Source: Deinococcus psychrotolerans (GTDB taxonomy: Bacteria; Deinococcota; Deinococci; Deinococcales; Deinococcaceae). Taken from it: a stretch of 64,000 nt of DNA. The translations under genes and the position numbers were made by a program. The stretch lies in assembly GCF_003860465.1 (NCBI RefSeq), contig NZ_CP034183.1, positions 698,501 to 762,500 on the forward strand. The letters are read 5' to 3'. Shown here one piece after another: positions 16,614 to 24,798 of the stretch. The notes under the pieces were generated by a model. The model worked only from the letters and a program-made list of their open reading frames with translations, made no database searches and was not told the DNA's origin. How positions within the stretch are numbered: position 1 is the stretch's first letter; each line of letters starts with the position of its first letter.

Positions 16614-16992
16614 AGCTTATTATACAATTTTCTCTCCCAATTCAGGTTTGAACACGCTAAAGAGAAAGTGAAAGATTCAGTATCGAACAACACTCAGTAC
16701 CCGACAGTTTTTCGGGGAGAGTTGAAATTCTCGTCTGACATGCGAGAACAGAGCGCGTCTTCCATTGCCCTGACTCAACTGGCTCGTTGCTTCACCGCTC
16801 ATTTTCCGGACTATCGCAAGAACTATTGATACTGGCCTTAAATCGGGGTTTGAACCATGCGAGGTTGCGGCAGGCCGATAGAGCGGATATGCTGCCAGCT
16901 TGATCGCCCCCATGTACTTCAAGGGTTGCCATGCTGCCATATCCTGCCCAGTTTAGCAACCTGAATTTCTGCCCGTATCAATAAATTGCATG

Positions 16993-17032
16993 AAAAGTGC
17001 CCGCCCCAGCAAATGCTAGGGCGGGCACTTTT
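16993..17032. terminator. Strong bidirectional terminator
   Basis: AAAAGTGCCCGCCC (16993-17006) pairs perfectly with GGGCGGGCACTTTT (17019-17032). It overlaps the stop of the minus-strand gene 17031-17291 and would end transcription from either side. Confidence 0.85.
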
Positions 17033-17291
17033 ACTTAGTTTCCAAAGTTCTGCGATATCTCAGAAGTTCAATACCAAATCGAATCTCTCTCAACAGCGCT
17101 CGCGCTGTATCCTCATGCCAATGTTTGGTGTCCTGTTTAGTCAAAAAATAGAAGATCTCTTGATTGATCTCATCAACGTCTTGGTAGCTGTCAGCGGCCA
17201 GTTCAGCGAATGCAAATAGTCGCTGCTTATCGAGAACATGGAGGCTTCCTTTATTTGCTGACATGTGAAACGCTGTCAGCAACTCCTGCAT
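17031..17291 (-). CDS. Hypothetical protein
   Basis: 86 residues, soluble and helical (DKQRLFAFAELAADSYQDVDEINQEIFYFLTKQD, then TARALLREIRFGIELLRYRRTLE). No family is recognised. The tight terminator at its 3' end supports a real transcription unit. Position at the right end of the accessory island suggests acquired origin. Confidence 0.5.
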   Translation of the reverse strand: MQELLTAFHMSANKGSLHVLDKQRLFAFAELAADSYQDVDEINQEIFYFLTKQDTKHWHEDTARALLREIRFGIELLRYRRTLETK

Positions 17292-17344
17292 TTCTTCTGT
17301 CCTATCACAAGTCTAACTGCTGCACGCATCTGAAAAATCAGCCT

Positions 17345-17400
17345 CAACGTGGTACGCCTCTTCGCCCTCGGCGCTCCACAATCCGTCCGAACCCAGATCA
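17345..17400 (-). pseudogene. Short scar related to the 14.7-kb remnant
   Basis: The minus strand reads DGLWSAEGEEAYHVEAD, matching DGLWIAKGEE and AYHVEAED of the remnant at 14723-14854. No start codon and no surrounding frame are present. It lies in the 170-base gap before the antiporter gene. Confidence 0.4.
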
Positions 17401-17448
17401 GCAGACGATCAGCGTGTCTGCCGCAGACCCCTTACCCGGCGCATCTTT

Positions 17449-17454
17449 TATGCT
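17449..17454 (+). promoter_or_regulatory. -10-like box of the antiporter gene
   Basis: TATGCT ends 6 bases before the ATG at 17461; no Shine-Dalgarno sequence is present, so a leaderless transcript is likely. Confidence 0.5.
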
Positions 17455-17460
17455 GACAGC

Positions 17461-18936
17461 ATGCTACTGAACACGGAACCCAATACTCTCGCCATCCTGG
17501 TCGGCGGCACACTCTTGCTCCTGAGTCTGTTCGCCAGCAAACTGGGTGGTCGTCTGGGCTTGCCGGGCCTCCTGCTTTTTTTAATCATCGGCATGCTGGC
17601 CGGAAGTGAAGGTCCCGGTGGAATTGGCTTTGATGATTATGCGCTCACCCAATTTGTCGGCACGGTCGCCCTAGCGTTCATCCTTTTCAATGGTGGTCTG
17701 GAAACCAGCTGGCGGACTACCCGCCCAGTACTCTGGGCCGGAATCTCGCTGGCGACACTCGGCGTATTGATCACCACCAGCATCGTGGGAACCGCTGCCC
17801 ATTATCTCCTCGGCGTACCCTGGGTGCTGGCGCTGCTGCTCGGCGCGGTGGTGGCCCCTACGGACGCTAGCGCTGTGTTCTCCGTTCTCAAAGAACATGC
17901 CCTGGGCCTTAAAGGCCAGATCCGTCCACTTCTTGAGTTCGAGTCGGGCATCAACGACCCGACCGCCGTGGCGTTGGTTATCGGTCTCACCGAGCTGGCC
18001 AAGCATCCCAACTTGCCCCTGCTGCCACTTTTGGGCTCGTTTGTTCAGGAACTCGGCCTCGGCGGTCTACTCGGATTCGGCCTCGGTCACCTGGGTGTGC
18101 GGCTGCTCAACCGGGTGAATCTGCCACTTGACGGCCTGTATTACGTACTGACCGCTGCGCTGGTCGCGGTCATTTACGGCCTCACGGCCCTCGTGCACGG
18201 CAGTGGGTTTCTGGCTGTCTACGTGGCAGCAGTGGTGCTTGGCAACAGCGACTTCATTCACAAGCGTACCCTGCGCCTCTTTCACGAAGGTCTGTCTTAT
18301 CTTTTTGAAGTGGTGATGTTTCTGCTTCTGGGGCTGCTGGTCTTCCCGGATGAGTTGCTCAAAGTGGCACTCCCAGCACTGCTCGTTTCCCTGGTGCTGG
18401 TCGTGATCGCGCGGCCCGTTGCAGTCTTTGTCGGTCTGGCCGCGACTCGGATGCCTGTTGCCCACAAGGCGATGGTGGCCTGGGTGGGGCTGCGCGGCGC
18501 AGTGCCAATCATCCTGGCGACTTTCCCGGTGTTGGCCAAAGTCGAGGGCGCACAGACAATATTCAACGTGGCTTTTTTCTTGGTGCTGGTTTCCATTCTG
18601 GTTCAGGGAACCTCACTGCCGCTGGTGGCCCGACTGCTCAATGTGAAGGCTCCGCCGGTCAGTCCACATACCATGCCACTGGAATACACGCCAACCGGTG
18701 CGGGAAAGAATGACTTGGCGGAACTGACCTTGCCGCCTGATTCGGCGGTGGTCGGACAACGTATTGTCGATCTGCATTTACCACCTGAAGCGCTGATCGT
18801 CTTGCTGCGACGGGGAGATGAATACCTGATTCCGCGTGGCAATACGAGATTACAGGCAGGAGACGTCTTGCAGTTGCTGGGCGGTAAGCCGTTTCTCGAT
18901 GAGGTGCGCAAGCGAACCCTCAGGCAGGAGGCTTGA
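17461..18936 (+). CDS. nhaP2: K+/H+ antiporter, NhaP2/CvrA type
   Basis: 491 residues. Residues 1-390 contain about 12 membrane segments of the CPA1 sodium/proton exchanger fold. The ion-binding region shows VVAPTDASAVFSVL and LEFESGINDPTAVAL, and a later WVGLRGAVPIILAT segment. Residues about 405-485 form a cytoplasmic TrkA-C (RCK-C) domain (VGQRIVDLHLPPEALIVLLRRGDEYLIPRG). This layout is that of NhaP2/CvrA, which exports potassium in exchange for protons and helps control cell volume. It stands alone, with a probable leaderless promoter. Confidence 0.93.
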   Translation: MLLNTEPNTLAILVGGTLLLLSLFASKLGGRLGLPGLLLFLIIGMLAGSEGPGGIGFDDYALTQFVGTVALAFILFNGGLETSWRTTRPVLWAGISLATLGVLITTSIVGTAAHYLLGVPWVLALLLGAVVAPTDASAVFSVLKEHALGLKGQIRPLLEFESGINDPTAVALVIGLTELAKHPNLPLLPLLGSFVQELGLGGLLGFGLGHLGVRLLNRVNLPLDGLYYVLTAALVAVIYGLTALVHGSGFLAVYVAAVVLGNSDFIHKRTLRLFHEGLSYLFEVVMFLLLGLLVFPDELLKVALPALLVSLVLVVIARPVAVFVGLAATRMPVAHKAMVAWVGLRGAVPIILATFPVLAKVEGAQTIFNVAFFLVLVSILVQGTSLPLVARLLNVKAPPVSPHTMPLEYTPTGAGKNDLAELTLPPDSAVVGQRIVDLHLPPEALIVLLRRGDEYLIPRGNTRLQAGDVLQLLGGKPFLDEVRKRTLRQEA

Positions 18937-19052
18937 GATCTTCTGGTGGAAGATAGAAGATACCAATCCAGAGTGCCTTGTCAGATTTGATAAATGGTGT
19001 CGATCATAGGAAAAGCCCACTTGGTTAAGGCGTGTGAACGACTCAACGGCTC

Positions 19053-19255
19053 TTAATTTCGCGCGTCGACCAAGAACCCCAGACCCGCTTCCTCAGCGCT
19101 GCTCAGGCCCAAAGCGAGCGCGTCCAGACGTCCAATGCTGCTGTAACTGGCGTTAGGCTTGCAGATCGTCGCTCGTGGGCACCAGCACAATAGGGTCGGA
19201 AAGTGTGTGGCACAGCAGGAGGTCTATGCCAATCAGCGAATCTGTTCTACACAAA
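19053..19255 (-). pseudogene. Frameshifted gene remnant
   Basis: In the 18937-19308 gap the minus strand reads SDGLCRTDSLIGIDLLLCHT, then LSDPIVLVPTSDDLQA before a stop. After a one-base shift, YSSIGRLDALALGLSSAEEA continues to a TAA at 19053. The codon use looks coding, but no intact frame remains. The family is not recognised. The rest of the gap shows nothing. Confidence 0.4.
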
Positions 19256-19308
19256 CCATCTGAGTGAATCCAATCAGTTCAGCGGCGCGTATCCTTACTT
19301 GGAAGCCC

Positions 19309-19839
19309 ATGACGGATGAACCTACGCTGATGCTGATGTTGCGCGACGGAGACGAGGACGCGCTGGCCGAGCTGTACGCCCGGCTCGGCGGACACGTTCA
19401 CGCTCTGGCTTGGTGGCTACTGAACGACCGCGAGGAGGCGCACGAGGTGCTACAAGACACGTTTGACCGCCTCTTTCGGCGTGCCCACCAGTACCGGCCC
19501 GAGCTGGGATCGCCGCGAGCCTTCATTTACACGGTGGCCCGCAACGAGGCCCTCAGCCGCCTGCGGGCGCGGGGAGCGCGGCCTGTTCTGGACGGTGATG
19601 AAGATCTGCTGGGCGAGCTGTCCACGCCCAGTGCCAGCCCCGATCTGGATACCCGCATGATGGTTCAGGGTGCGCTGGTGCATCTGTCTGCCCATGATCA
19701 GACGCTGATCCACGATTCCTTCTTTCTGGGCCTCAGCCACGGTGAAATTGCGAGCGCACATGCCCTACCACTGGGGACTGTGAAAACGCGGGTGCGCCGC
19801 GCTCTGGCAAGGATGCGCCGTACCCTGGAGGGATCATGA
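19309..19839 (+). CDS. ECF-family RNA polymerase sigma factor
   Basis: 176 residues. Region 2 spans about residues 8-75 (DEDALAELYARLGGHVHALAWWLLNDREEAHEVLQDTFDRLFRRA), and region 4 about 118-170 (LSAHDQTLIHDSFFLGLSHGEIASAHALPLGTVKTRVRRALARMR). It directs core polymerase to stress or envelope promoters. The ATG at 19309 (MTDEPTL) is chosen over the upstream start at 19264 because it begins just before region 2. The anti-sigma gene overlaps its stop (ATGA), so the pair is translationally coupled. Confidence 0.92.
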   Translation: MTDEPTLMLMLRDGDEDALAELYARLGGHVHALAWWLLNDREEAHEVLQDTFDRLFRRAHQYRPELGSPRAFIYTVARNEALSRLRARGARPVLDGDEDLLGELSTPSASPDLDTRMMVQGALVHLSAHDQTLIHDSFFLGLSHGEIASAHALPLGTVKTRVRRALARMRRTLEGS

Positions 19840-20546
19840 GCGCTCCACATCCCGAAGAAACCGTGCTGCGGGCTTACGCGGTGGGCGACTTGAGCGGCCA
19901 AGCGCAGATACGAATAGAGACCCACCTGCTGGATTGTGCGGCGTGCCGGGCGCAGGTGGTGGTATGGCAAAATGAACTCGTGGCCCAAGTGGAGGCGTTG
20001 CCACGGGCGGGCGAGCTGCCACCACTGCGCCGAACGCTCCGGTTGACCTCGCAGGCCAGCGCGAGCCGAACCCGTCCAAAAAGGCCGCATTTATCCGCAC
20101 ATCAGCCGCGCTGGCTGGTTATTGTCCTGACTTCGGCGCTAACCCTGACTGCCGGGGCGATTGGCTGGGGTGGGTGGCAGCAGGCCCAAGCCAATACCCT
20201 GCGGGCTGAGCAGCGGCAGGTGACAGACTGGTTGGCGCAGCCGGGAGTGGCGGCGTTGGGCCTGCGTGCCAAGGATCGCCCCGCCGCTGGACACCTGCTC
20301 CTGCTGCCCAGCCGCGAGGTGCTGTTCGTGTTGCCGCCGCCTATACCGGGCAAGGTGTATCAAGTCTGGGTGGCGTCCAACTGGAAACGTGGCGACCCGC
20401 TGACGCCCAGTACCCGCAGCGCTCACAGCGTTCTGACTGCCAGCGTGAGCGGCAGCGATTACGTCTGCATCAGCCTTGAAGATAAGAGCCGCGACATGAC
20501 CGGGCAAACCAGGCCGGCGCTGATCTTGGGTTGGGCCAGCCTGTAG
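19836..20546 (+). CDS. Anti-sigma factor, zinc-finger/RskA type
   Basis: 236 residues. The N-terminal ZAS domain keeps H30, C34 and C37 (HLLDCAAC). A single membrane segment lies at about 91-112 (LVIVLTSALTLTAGAIGW). The extracytoplasmic part resembles the RskA C-terminal domain (VYQVWVASNWKRGDPLTPS and FVLPP). It should hold the preceding ECF sigma factor at the membrane and release it on an envelope signal. The third gene of this set encodes a secreted protein that may be the regulated output. Confidence 0.9.
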   Translation: MSAPHPEETVLRAYAVGDLSGQAQIRIETHLLDCAACRAQVVVWQNELVAQVEALPRAGELPPLRRTLRLTSQASASRTRPKRPHLSAHQPRWLVIVLTSALTLTAGAIGWGGWQQAQANTLRAEQRQVTDWLAQPGVAALGLRAKDRPAAGHLLLLPSREVLFVLPPPIPGKVYQVWVASNWKRGDPLTPSTRSAHSVLTASVSGSDYVCISLEDKSRDMTGQTRPALILGWASL

Positions 20547-20601
20547 CGCAAGGATGAATCCAAACGAGTCTTGGGCGCGTTTCTATTCATGGAGGCTCCC
20601 C

Positions 20602-21336
20602 ATGACCCAGATCACGACTGTCCGCACTGCCGCCCTTGCCCTGTTCGCCAGCCTGTCCCTTGCCAGCTCCACGCTTGCCAGTGCCGCCACCCCGCAACTG
20701 GATTTGCGCCAGAACGCCAAGCTGGGCAGCATCCTGACCGGCGAAAAGGGCATGACCCTGTACCTCTACACCAAAGACACGCCGAATGTGACCAACTGCT
20801 ATGAGCAGTGCGCTGTGGCCTGGCCCCCGCTGCTGGCGGACGCGTTACCTAAACTGCCTGCCGGAATGCCCGGTAAGCTGTCGCTGGTGAAACGCAAGGA
20901 CGGCGCACAGCAGGTGGCTTACAACGGCTGGCCGCTGTACTACTGGATACGAGATCAGAAAGCGGGCGATACCACCGGGCAGGATGTGGGCAAAGTCTGG
21001 TACGCGGTCAATCCTGGCTCTACCATCAGTTCCGTTAAAGGCGGCGAGCTAGGTGAATATCTGGTTGCGCCCAGCGGCATGACGCTGTACCTGTTCACCA
21101 AGGACGAGAAGAATGTGAGCACCTGTTACGACGGGTGTGCTGCCGCCTGGCCCCCGTTGCTGACCGCCTATCTGCCTGCAGAAAAGGGCAGCAAGCTGGG
21201 CACCACTGCCCGCAAGGACGGTGCGCTTCAAGTGACGTATGACGGTCAGCCACTGTATTTCTGGGCCAAAGACAGCAAACCCGGCGACACCACCGGACAG
21301 AATGTGGGCAAAGTCTGGTTCGTAGTTAAGCCCTGA
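20602..21336 (+). CDS. Secreted protein with two PF03640-type repeats
   Basis: 244 residues with a signal peptide (TAALALFASLSLASSTLASA). Two repeats follow. Each has the secreted-repeat pattern: GMTLYLYTKDTPNVTNCYEQCAVAWPPLL in part one, GMTLYLFTKDEKNVSTCYDGCAAAWPPLL in part two, then W-P-LYY/F and KPGDTTGQNVGKVW. The paired cysteines in each repeat likely form disulfides. The function is unknown. GGAGG lies 7 bases before the ATG at 20602. It follows the sigma/anti-sigma pair by 55 bases, so it is probably in the same operon. Confidence 0.88.
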   Translation: MTQITTVRTAALALFASLSLASSTLASAATPQLDLRQNAKLGSILTGEKGMTLYLYTKDTPNVTNCYEQCAVAWPPLLADALPKLPAGMPGKLSLVKRKDGAQQVAYNGWPLYYWIRDQKAGDTTGQDVGKVWYAVNPGSTISSVKGGELGEYLVAPSGMTLYLFTKDEKNVSTCYDGCAAAWPPLLTAYLPAEKGSKLGTTARKDGALQVTYDGQPLYFWAKDSKPGDTTGQNVGKVWFVVKP

Positions 21337-21504
21337 GATTGACTCTGGCCATTGACAGTGGGAGCAGCTACTCTACCAAAGTCTTAGTCTCAAAGCTCTT
21401 GAAGCTTGATGGGGCTGTGAAGGTGAAACCTTGTGGCCTCGTTTTTTGATGATCCAGCACAACCACCGAACATTCGACAGAGGACGCGTCGATCTTCCGA
21501 CACA

Positions 21505-21545
21505 AGAGTTATCCATAGCCTCTCCCCTGCCCTGTGGATAACTCT
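21505..21545. repeat. Inverted pair of DnaA-box-like sites
   Basis: AGAGTTATCCA (21505-21515) and TGGATAACTCT (21535-21545) are a perfect 11-bp inverted repeat. The right arm contains the consensus DnaA box TGTGGATAA (21533-21541); the left arm contains the near-box TTATCCATA. They lie in a 359-base gap without a supported gene. Confidence 0.5.
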
Positions 21546-21695
21546 GCCGCAAACTTTGCCATACTGCACTTCAGTTGACAAAAACCTTTGAAATATGTAC
21601 CCCACTTATTTGTAGGACACACCTTCTTTTTGTGCTGAGCAGCCCGCTGGAAGGCAAGCGGCTGACTTTGCCCAAGCAAGTCTGAGCGGATTGAG

Positions 21696-22199
21696 ATGCT
21701 GGCCTGCGTAGATGTCGATTACCGCTCAGATGGCAGCGCCCGCACCGCTGCTGTGCTGTTTGAGGCGTGGTCAGACGCTCAGGAAACCAAACTTCTTTTG
21801 CACACCACGCCGCAGGTGGCCGCCTATCAGCCGGGAGCGTTTTACCTGCGCGAATTGCCATGTCTTTTGCCGGTGCTTGGGCCTCTGGCTAACCGGCTTG
21901 AGGTCGTGGTCGTGGACGGCTACGTGACTCTGGACGCCGCTGGGCAACCCGGCTTGGGCTGGCATCTCTTTGAAGCGCTCGGGCGACAGGTGGCGGTGAT
22001 TGGAGTCGGCAAAACCGCTTTCCGAGGCTCGCCGCACGCGCTGCCAGTTCAGCGGGGCAACAGTCAACGCCCGCTGTTTGTTACGGCGGCTGGCATGAGT
22101 GCGCTGCGGGCCGCCAGCTTGATTGAGCAGATGGCTGGGCCGCACCGCTTTCCCAGTTTGCTCAAAAGGGTCGACCAAGCCTGCCGCGCCAGCCCTTGA
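21696..22199 (+). CDS. nfi: Endonuclease V family protein
   Basis: 167 residues. Endonuclease V cuts DNA (or RNA) next to deoxyinosine. Conserved blocks are present: CVDVDYRSDG with the two catalytic aspartates, YQPGAFYLRELP, VVVDGYVTLD with the third acid residue, and IGVGKTAF. The protein is short compared with the usual 210-230 residues, missing part of the C-terminal region. It probably remains active because the acidic residues are intact. It lies upstream of the esterase gene, with a separate promoter for that gene. Confidence 0.85.
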   Translation: MLACVDVDYRSDGSARTAAVLFEAWSDAQETKLLLHTTPQVAAYQPGAFYLRELPCLLPVLGPLANRLEVVVVDGYVTLDAAGQPGLGWHLFEALGRQVAVIGVGKTAFRGSPHALPVQRGNSQRPLFVTAAGMSALRAASLIEQMAGPHRFPSLLKRVDQACRASP

Positions 22200-22210
22200 A
22201 CCGATTGACT

Positions 22211-22216
22211 TAGACT
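22211..22216 (+). promoter_or_regulatory. -10-like box of the esterase gene
   Basis: TAGACT ends 6 bases before the GTG at 22223. This supports GTG 22223 as the start rather than ATG 22241. Confidence 0.45.
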
Positions 22217-22222
22217 CAATCC

Positions 22223-23338
22223 GTGATCTTCTCCCCTTTCATGCCCACCGCCGAGCAAACCTTCGTGCTGGAAGTCCCGTCGACCACACCCGCCGACGCC
22301 GATTTTTACTTGCAGACCAACTTGAGCGACTACGCGCCCGCGCCGCCGGACTACAAATTTGTGGACGGCGTGCTGAAAGCCGATTTCCCGATTGGAGCGC
22401 TGCTGAGTTACAAAGTCACGCGGGGCAGTGCCGAGAGTGAGGAAGGCGATCTGTGGGGAGAGCGCCGACCCGAGCGCCAAACGGTGGTGCAGGGTGCAGC
22501 CAGCCACCAAATCAAAGTCACACATTGGCGAGATCTGCACGGCGGCGCCGGGAGGCCGTCCACGCCCGCAGCGGGCATTCAGGAATTGACTGTTCACAGC
22601 CCCGAACTCAATGACGACTTGAAAGTGCTGGTCTGGACGCCGCCCGAGTACGCGGGGCAGGCGCAGCGCTTACCCGTTCTCTATTTACATGACGGCCAAA
22701 ACATCTTTGACATCGCCACCAGTTTTGCAGGTGAAGTCTGGGGCGCGGACGCTGCGGCGAGTCAGTTGGCCGCAGAAGGCCTGCCCTGCATCGTGGTGGC
22801 CGTTTACGTGCGGGAGCAGCACCGAGCCAGCGATTATGTGCCGTTTGCGATTCGGGCCAACGGCTTCACGTCCACCGCGCCCGCGTACCAGACCTTTTTG
22901 ACCCAGACGCTCAAACCCCTGATTGACGCCCAGTTTCGCACCCGCCCAGAGGCGAGGTTCACGGCGCAGGCGGGGAGCAGCTTCGGCGGCGCGGCCTCGC
23001 TCTACGGCACGCTGACCCGCCCGGAGGTGTGGGGCACTTGCGGCGCGTTCAGCCCCAGCTTGTGGGTGCAGGATTTTGCGCTGCTCGACTTCGCGCAGGC
23101 CCACCCCGCGCCAGAGCTGCGCTTGTATGTGGATATGGGCACTTGCGAAGGCGTGTTGGCGGAAGACGCCATCGCCGCCGTCGGTGAAGCGCGGTGGTTT
23201 GCCGTTCGCAGCGCTCCCCACGTTGCTGAGGTCAATTTGCAGATCGGGCAGGGCCACTGGCACGACGAAAGCGCTTGGCGTGAGCGGTTGCCGGGATTCA
23301 TGCGCTGGTGGCTTGAGGGTTTATCTCACCATTTATGA
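22223..23338 (+). CDS. Esterase (PF00756-like) with N-terminal E-set/CBM-like domain
   Basis: 371 residues. Residues 1-110 are beta-rich and resemble the starch-binding-like modules that precede such esterases. The catalytic domain has VLYLHDGQNIFD, the nucleophile elbow AGSSFGG (Ser253) and a C-terminal GQGHWHDESAW region carrying the histidine. No signal peptide is seen, so it is cytoplasmic. Enterochelin-esterase-like enzymes of this class hydrolyse varied esters. The 3' end overlaps the broken DUF4180 gene on the other strand by a few bases. Confidence 0.85.
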   Translation: MIFSPFMPTAEQTFVLEVPSTTPADADFYLQTNLSDYAPAPPDYKFVDGVLKADFPIGALLSYKVTRGSAESEEGDLWGERRPERQTVVQGAASHQIKVTHWRDLHGGAGRPSTPAAGIQELTVHSPELNDDLKVLVWTPPEYAGQAQRLPVLYLHDGQNIFDIATSFAGEVWGADAAASQLAAEGLPCIVVAVYVREQHRASDYVPFAIRANGFTSTAPAYQTFLTQTLKPLIDAQFRTRPEARFTAQAGSSFGGAASLYGTLTRPEVWGTCGAFSPSLWVQDFALLDFAQAHPAPELRLYVDMGTCEGVLAEDAIAAVGEARWFAVRSAPHVAEVNLQIGQGHWHDESAWRERLPGFMRWWLEGLSHHL

Positions 23339-23638
23339 GTTGACTTGGCGGCTCAGCCACTCCAACGCCTCCTCCTGAGAAGTCACGAATCGCACCGCCG
23401 AGTGGCGCGAATGCTCGTAAGCCAGCTCAGCAAAGCGCTCACCATGCGCTGAGAAATCGGGCAGCACCAACGCCACCGGCAAGCGGTAATTCACGAACTT
23501 CTGAAACAGTTCGCCCGCCAGGCCGCTGCTCAGCCGAAAAAACTCGTCCCCCAGCTCGGCTTCGCTAAGAATGAGGCCATCTGAGAGTGGCCCAGTTTTG
23601 CGTAGATGGAGATAAGCCTCGACAATAGGAGGCCCATC

Positions 23639-23938
23639 ATGACAAACCGCAGAATCCATACCGCTGACTTCAAACGAGACGCCGTGCAGCTTGCCCGAAC
23701 GAACGGCAACGTCTCCAGTACCGCCCGCGACCTGAGCGTCAGTGTTTCGCTCATCCGTAAATGGATGAGCGCTGAGCAAGAGGTTGGCCATGCCGCATTC
23801 CCCGGTCATGGTCAGCAACTACTGACCGCCGACCAACAAGAGATTCGCAGGCTCCGCAAGGAAGTTGAAGTCCTGCGCCAAGAACGTGAAATCCTGAAAA
23901 AAGCGACGGCCTTCTTTGCCAAAGAAACTACGTACTGA
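23639..23938 (+). CDS. IS3-family transposase OrfA
   Basis: 99 residues. The N-terminal HTH_Tnp_1 domain reads FKRDAVQLARTNGNVSSTARDLSVSVSLIRKWM, followed by a leucine-zipper-like coiled coil IRRLRKEVEVLRQEREILKKA. AGGAGG (23627-23632) precedes the ATG at 23639. The stop lies beyond the start of the orfB open frame at 23890. A run of six A at 23897-23902 is a candidate site for the -1 shift that would make the OrfAB transposase. Confidence 0.9.
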   Translation: MTNRRIHTADFKRDAVQLARTNGNVSSTARDLSVSVSLIRKWMSAEQEVGHAAFPGHGQQLLTADQQEIRRLRKEVEVLRQEREILKKATAFFAKETTY

Positions 23939-23976
23939 GATTCCGCTTCATTCATGACTACCGATCCCAGTACCGC

Positions 23977-24798
23977 TTGGACATCATGTGTCGGGTGCTG
24001 GAGGTTTCAGTGAGCGGCTACCACAGTTGGCGAAGAAGGCCCATCTCCAATCAGCAGCAACAGGACGCGCTGCTGAAGCAGCGCATCCACGATGTCTACC
24101 ACCACCGCAAGGCACGCTACGGTGCCCCACGGATTCATGCGGAGCTGAAAGCCGAAGGATTGTCGGTCTCCAAGAAGAGGATTGCCCGTTTGATGCGTAT
24201 TGGTGGGCTGCGAGCTAAAGGAAAGCACCGCTCAGTACGCACGACCAACCGTAATCACAGCGATCCAGTCTGCCCAAACCTGCTTGATCGCCAGTTCAAC
24301 GTCCAGCAGCCCAACCAGATCTGGGCCGCCGATTTGACCTACATTCCCACGAAAGAAGGCTGGCTCTACTTGGCTGTCACCCTCGATCTGTTTTCCCGAA
24401 CGGTAGTGGGGTATGCAATGGATGCGTACATGCCTGCAACGCTGCCAGTGGCAGCGTTGCACATGGCTGTCCAGCGCCGAAATCCACCACCAGGTTTGCT
24501 GCATCACAGCGACCAAGGAAGTCAGTATACGAGCCATCTGTTTCAATCTGCACTCGCACAGATTCAGGCGAAGTGCAGTATGAGCCGCAAAGGGGAATGC
24601 TGGGATAACGCCGTTGTGGAGAGCTTTTTCAGCTCCCTGAAACGGGAGCTGTTCGAGGAGACGATCTTCGAGACCCGAGCAGTTGCCAGACAAGCCATTT
24701 TCGAGTTCATTGAGGTCTTTTATAACCGTCAGCGCCGCCACTCGTCTCTAGGCTACTTGACACCCGCTGACTTCGAACGCCAAGCTACAGCCGCTTAA
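23977..24798 (+). CDS. IS3-family transposase OrfB (rve integrase)
   Basis: 273 residues from the TTG at 23977. Conserved sequence (RFRFIHDYRSQYRLDIMCRV) extends upstream in the same frame to 23890, so the protein is probably made by -1 frameshifting from OrfA rather than from its own start. The HTH_21 segment (RYGAPRIHAELKAEG) and DDE catalytic core are present: AADLTYI, then HHSDQGSQYTS, then the E of NAVVESFFSSLKREL. The end YNRQRRHSSLGYLTPADF is the usual family C-terminus. Confidence 0.92.
   Translation: MDIMCRVLEVSVSGYHSWRRRPISNQQQQDALLKQRIHDVYHHRKARYGAPRIHAELKAEGLSVSKKRIARLMRIGGLRAKGKHRSVRTTNRNHSDPVCPNLLDRQFNVQQPNQIWAADLTYIPTKEGWLYLAVTLDLFSRTVVGYAMDAYMPATLPVAALHMAVQRRNPPPGLLHHSDQGSQYTSHLFQSALAQIQAKCSMSRKGECWDNAVVESFFSSLKRELFEETIFETRAVARQAIFEFIEVFYNRQRRHSSLGYLTPADFERQATAA

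Larger units (their letters stand above)
16160..16983. mobile_element. Segment bounded by 29-bp inverted repeats (possible decayed IS)
   Basis: The 29 bases at 16160-16188 match the reverse complement of 16955-16983 at 26 of 29 positions, both starting TATTGATAC. A third copy of the first 13 bases lies at 16824-16836 in the same orientation as the left end. The 824-bp interior carries a 79-residue gene and degraded sequence but no intact transposase. No flanking duplication is seen. It is most likely an insertion-sequence remnant or a MITE-like unit. Confidence 0.5.

Noticed and set aside
16677..16940. 87-codon minus-strand frame
   Set aside because: No family, no RBS, and it lies in sequence that looks like decayed insertion-element DNA.
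21390..21605. 71-codon minus-strand frame
   Set aside because: It covers the inverted DnaA boxes and shows no coding signature.
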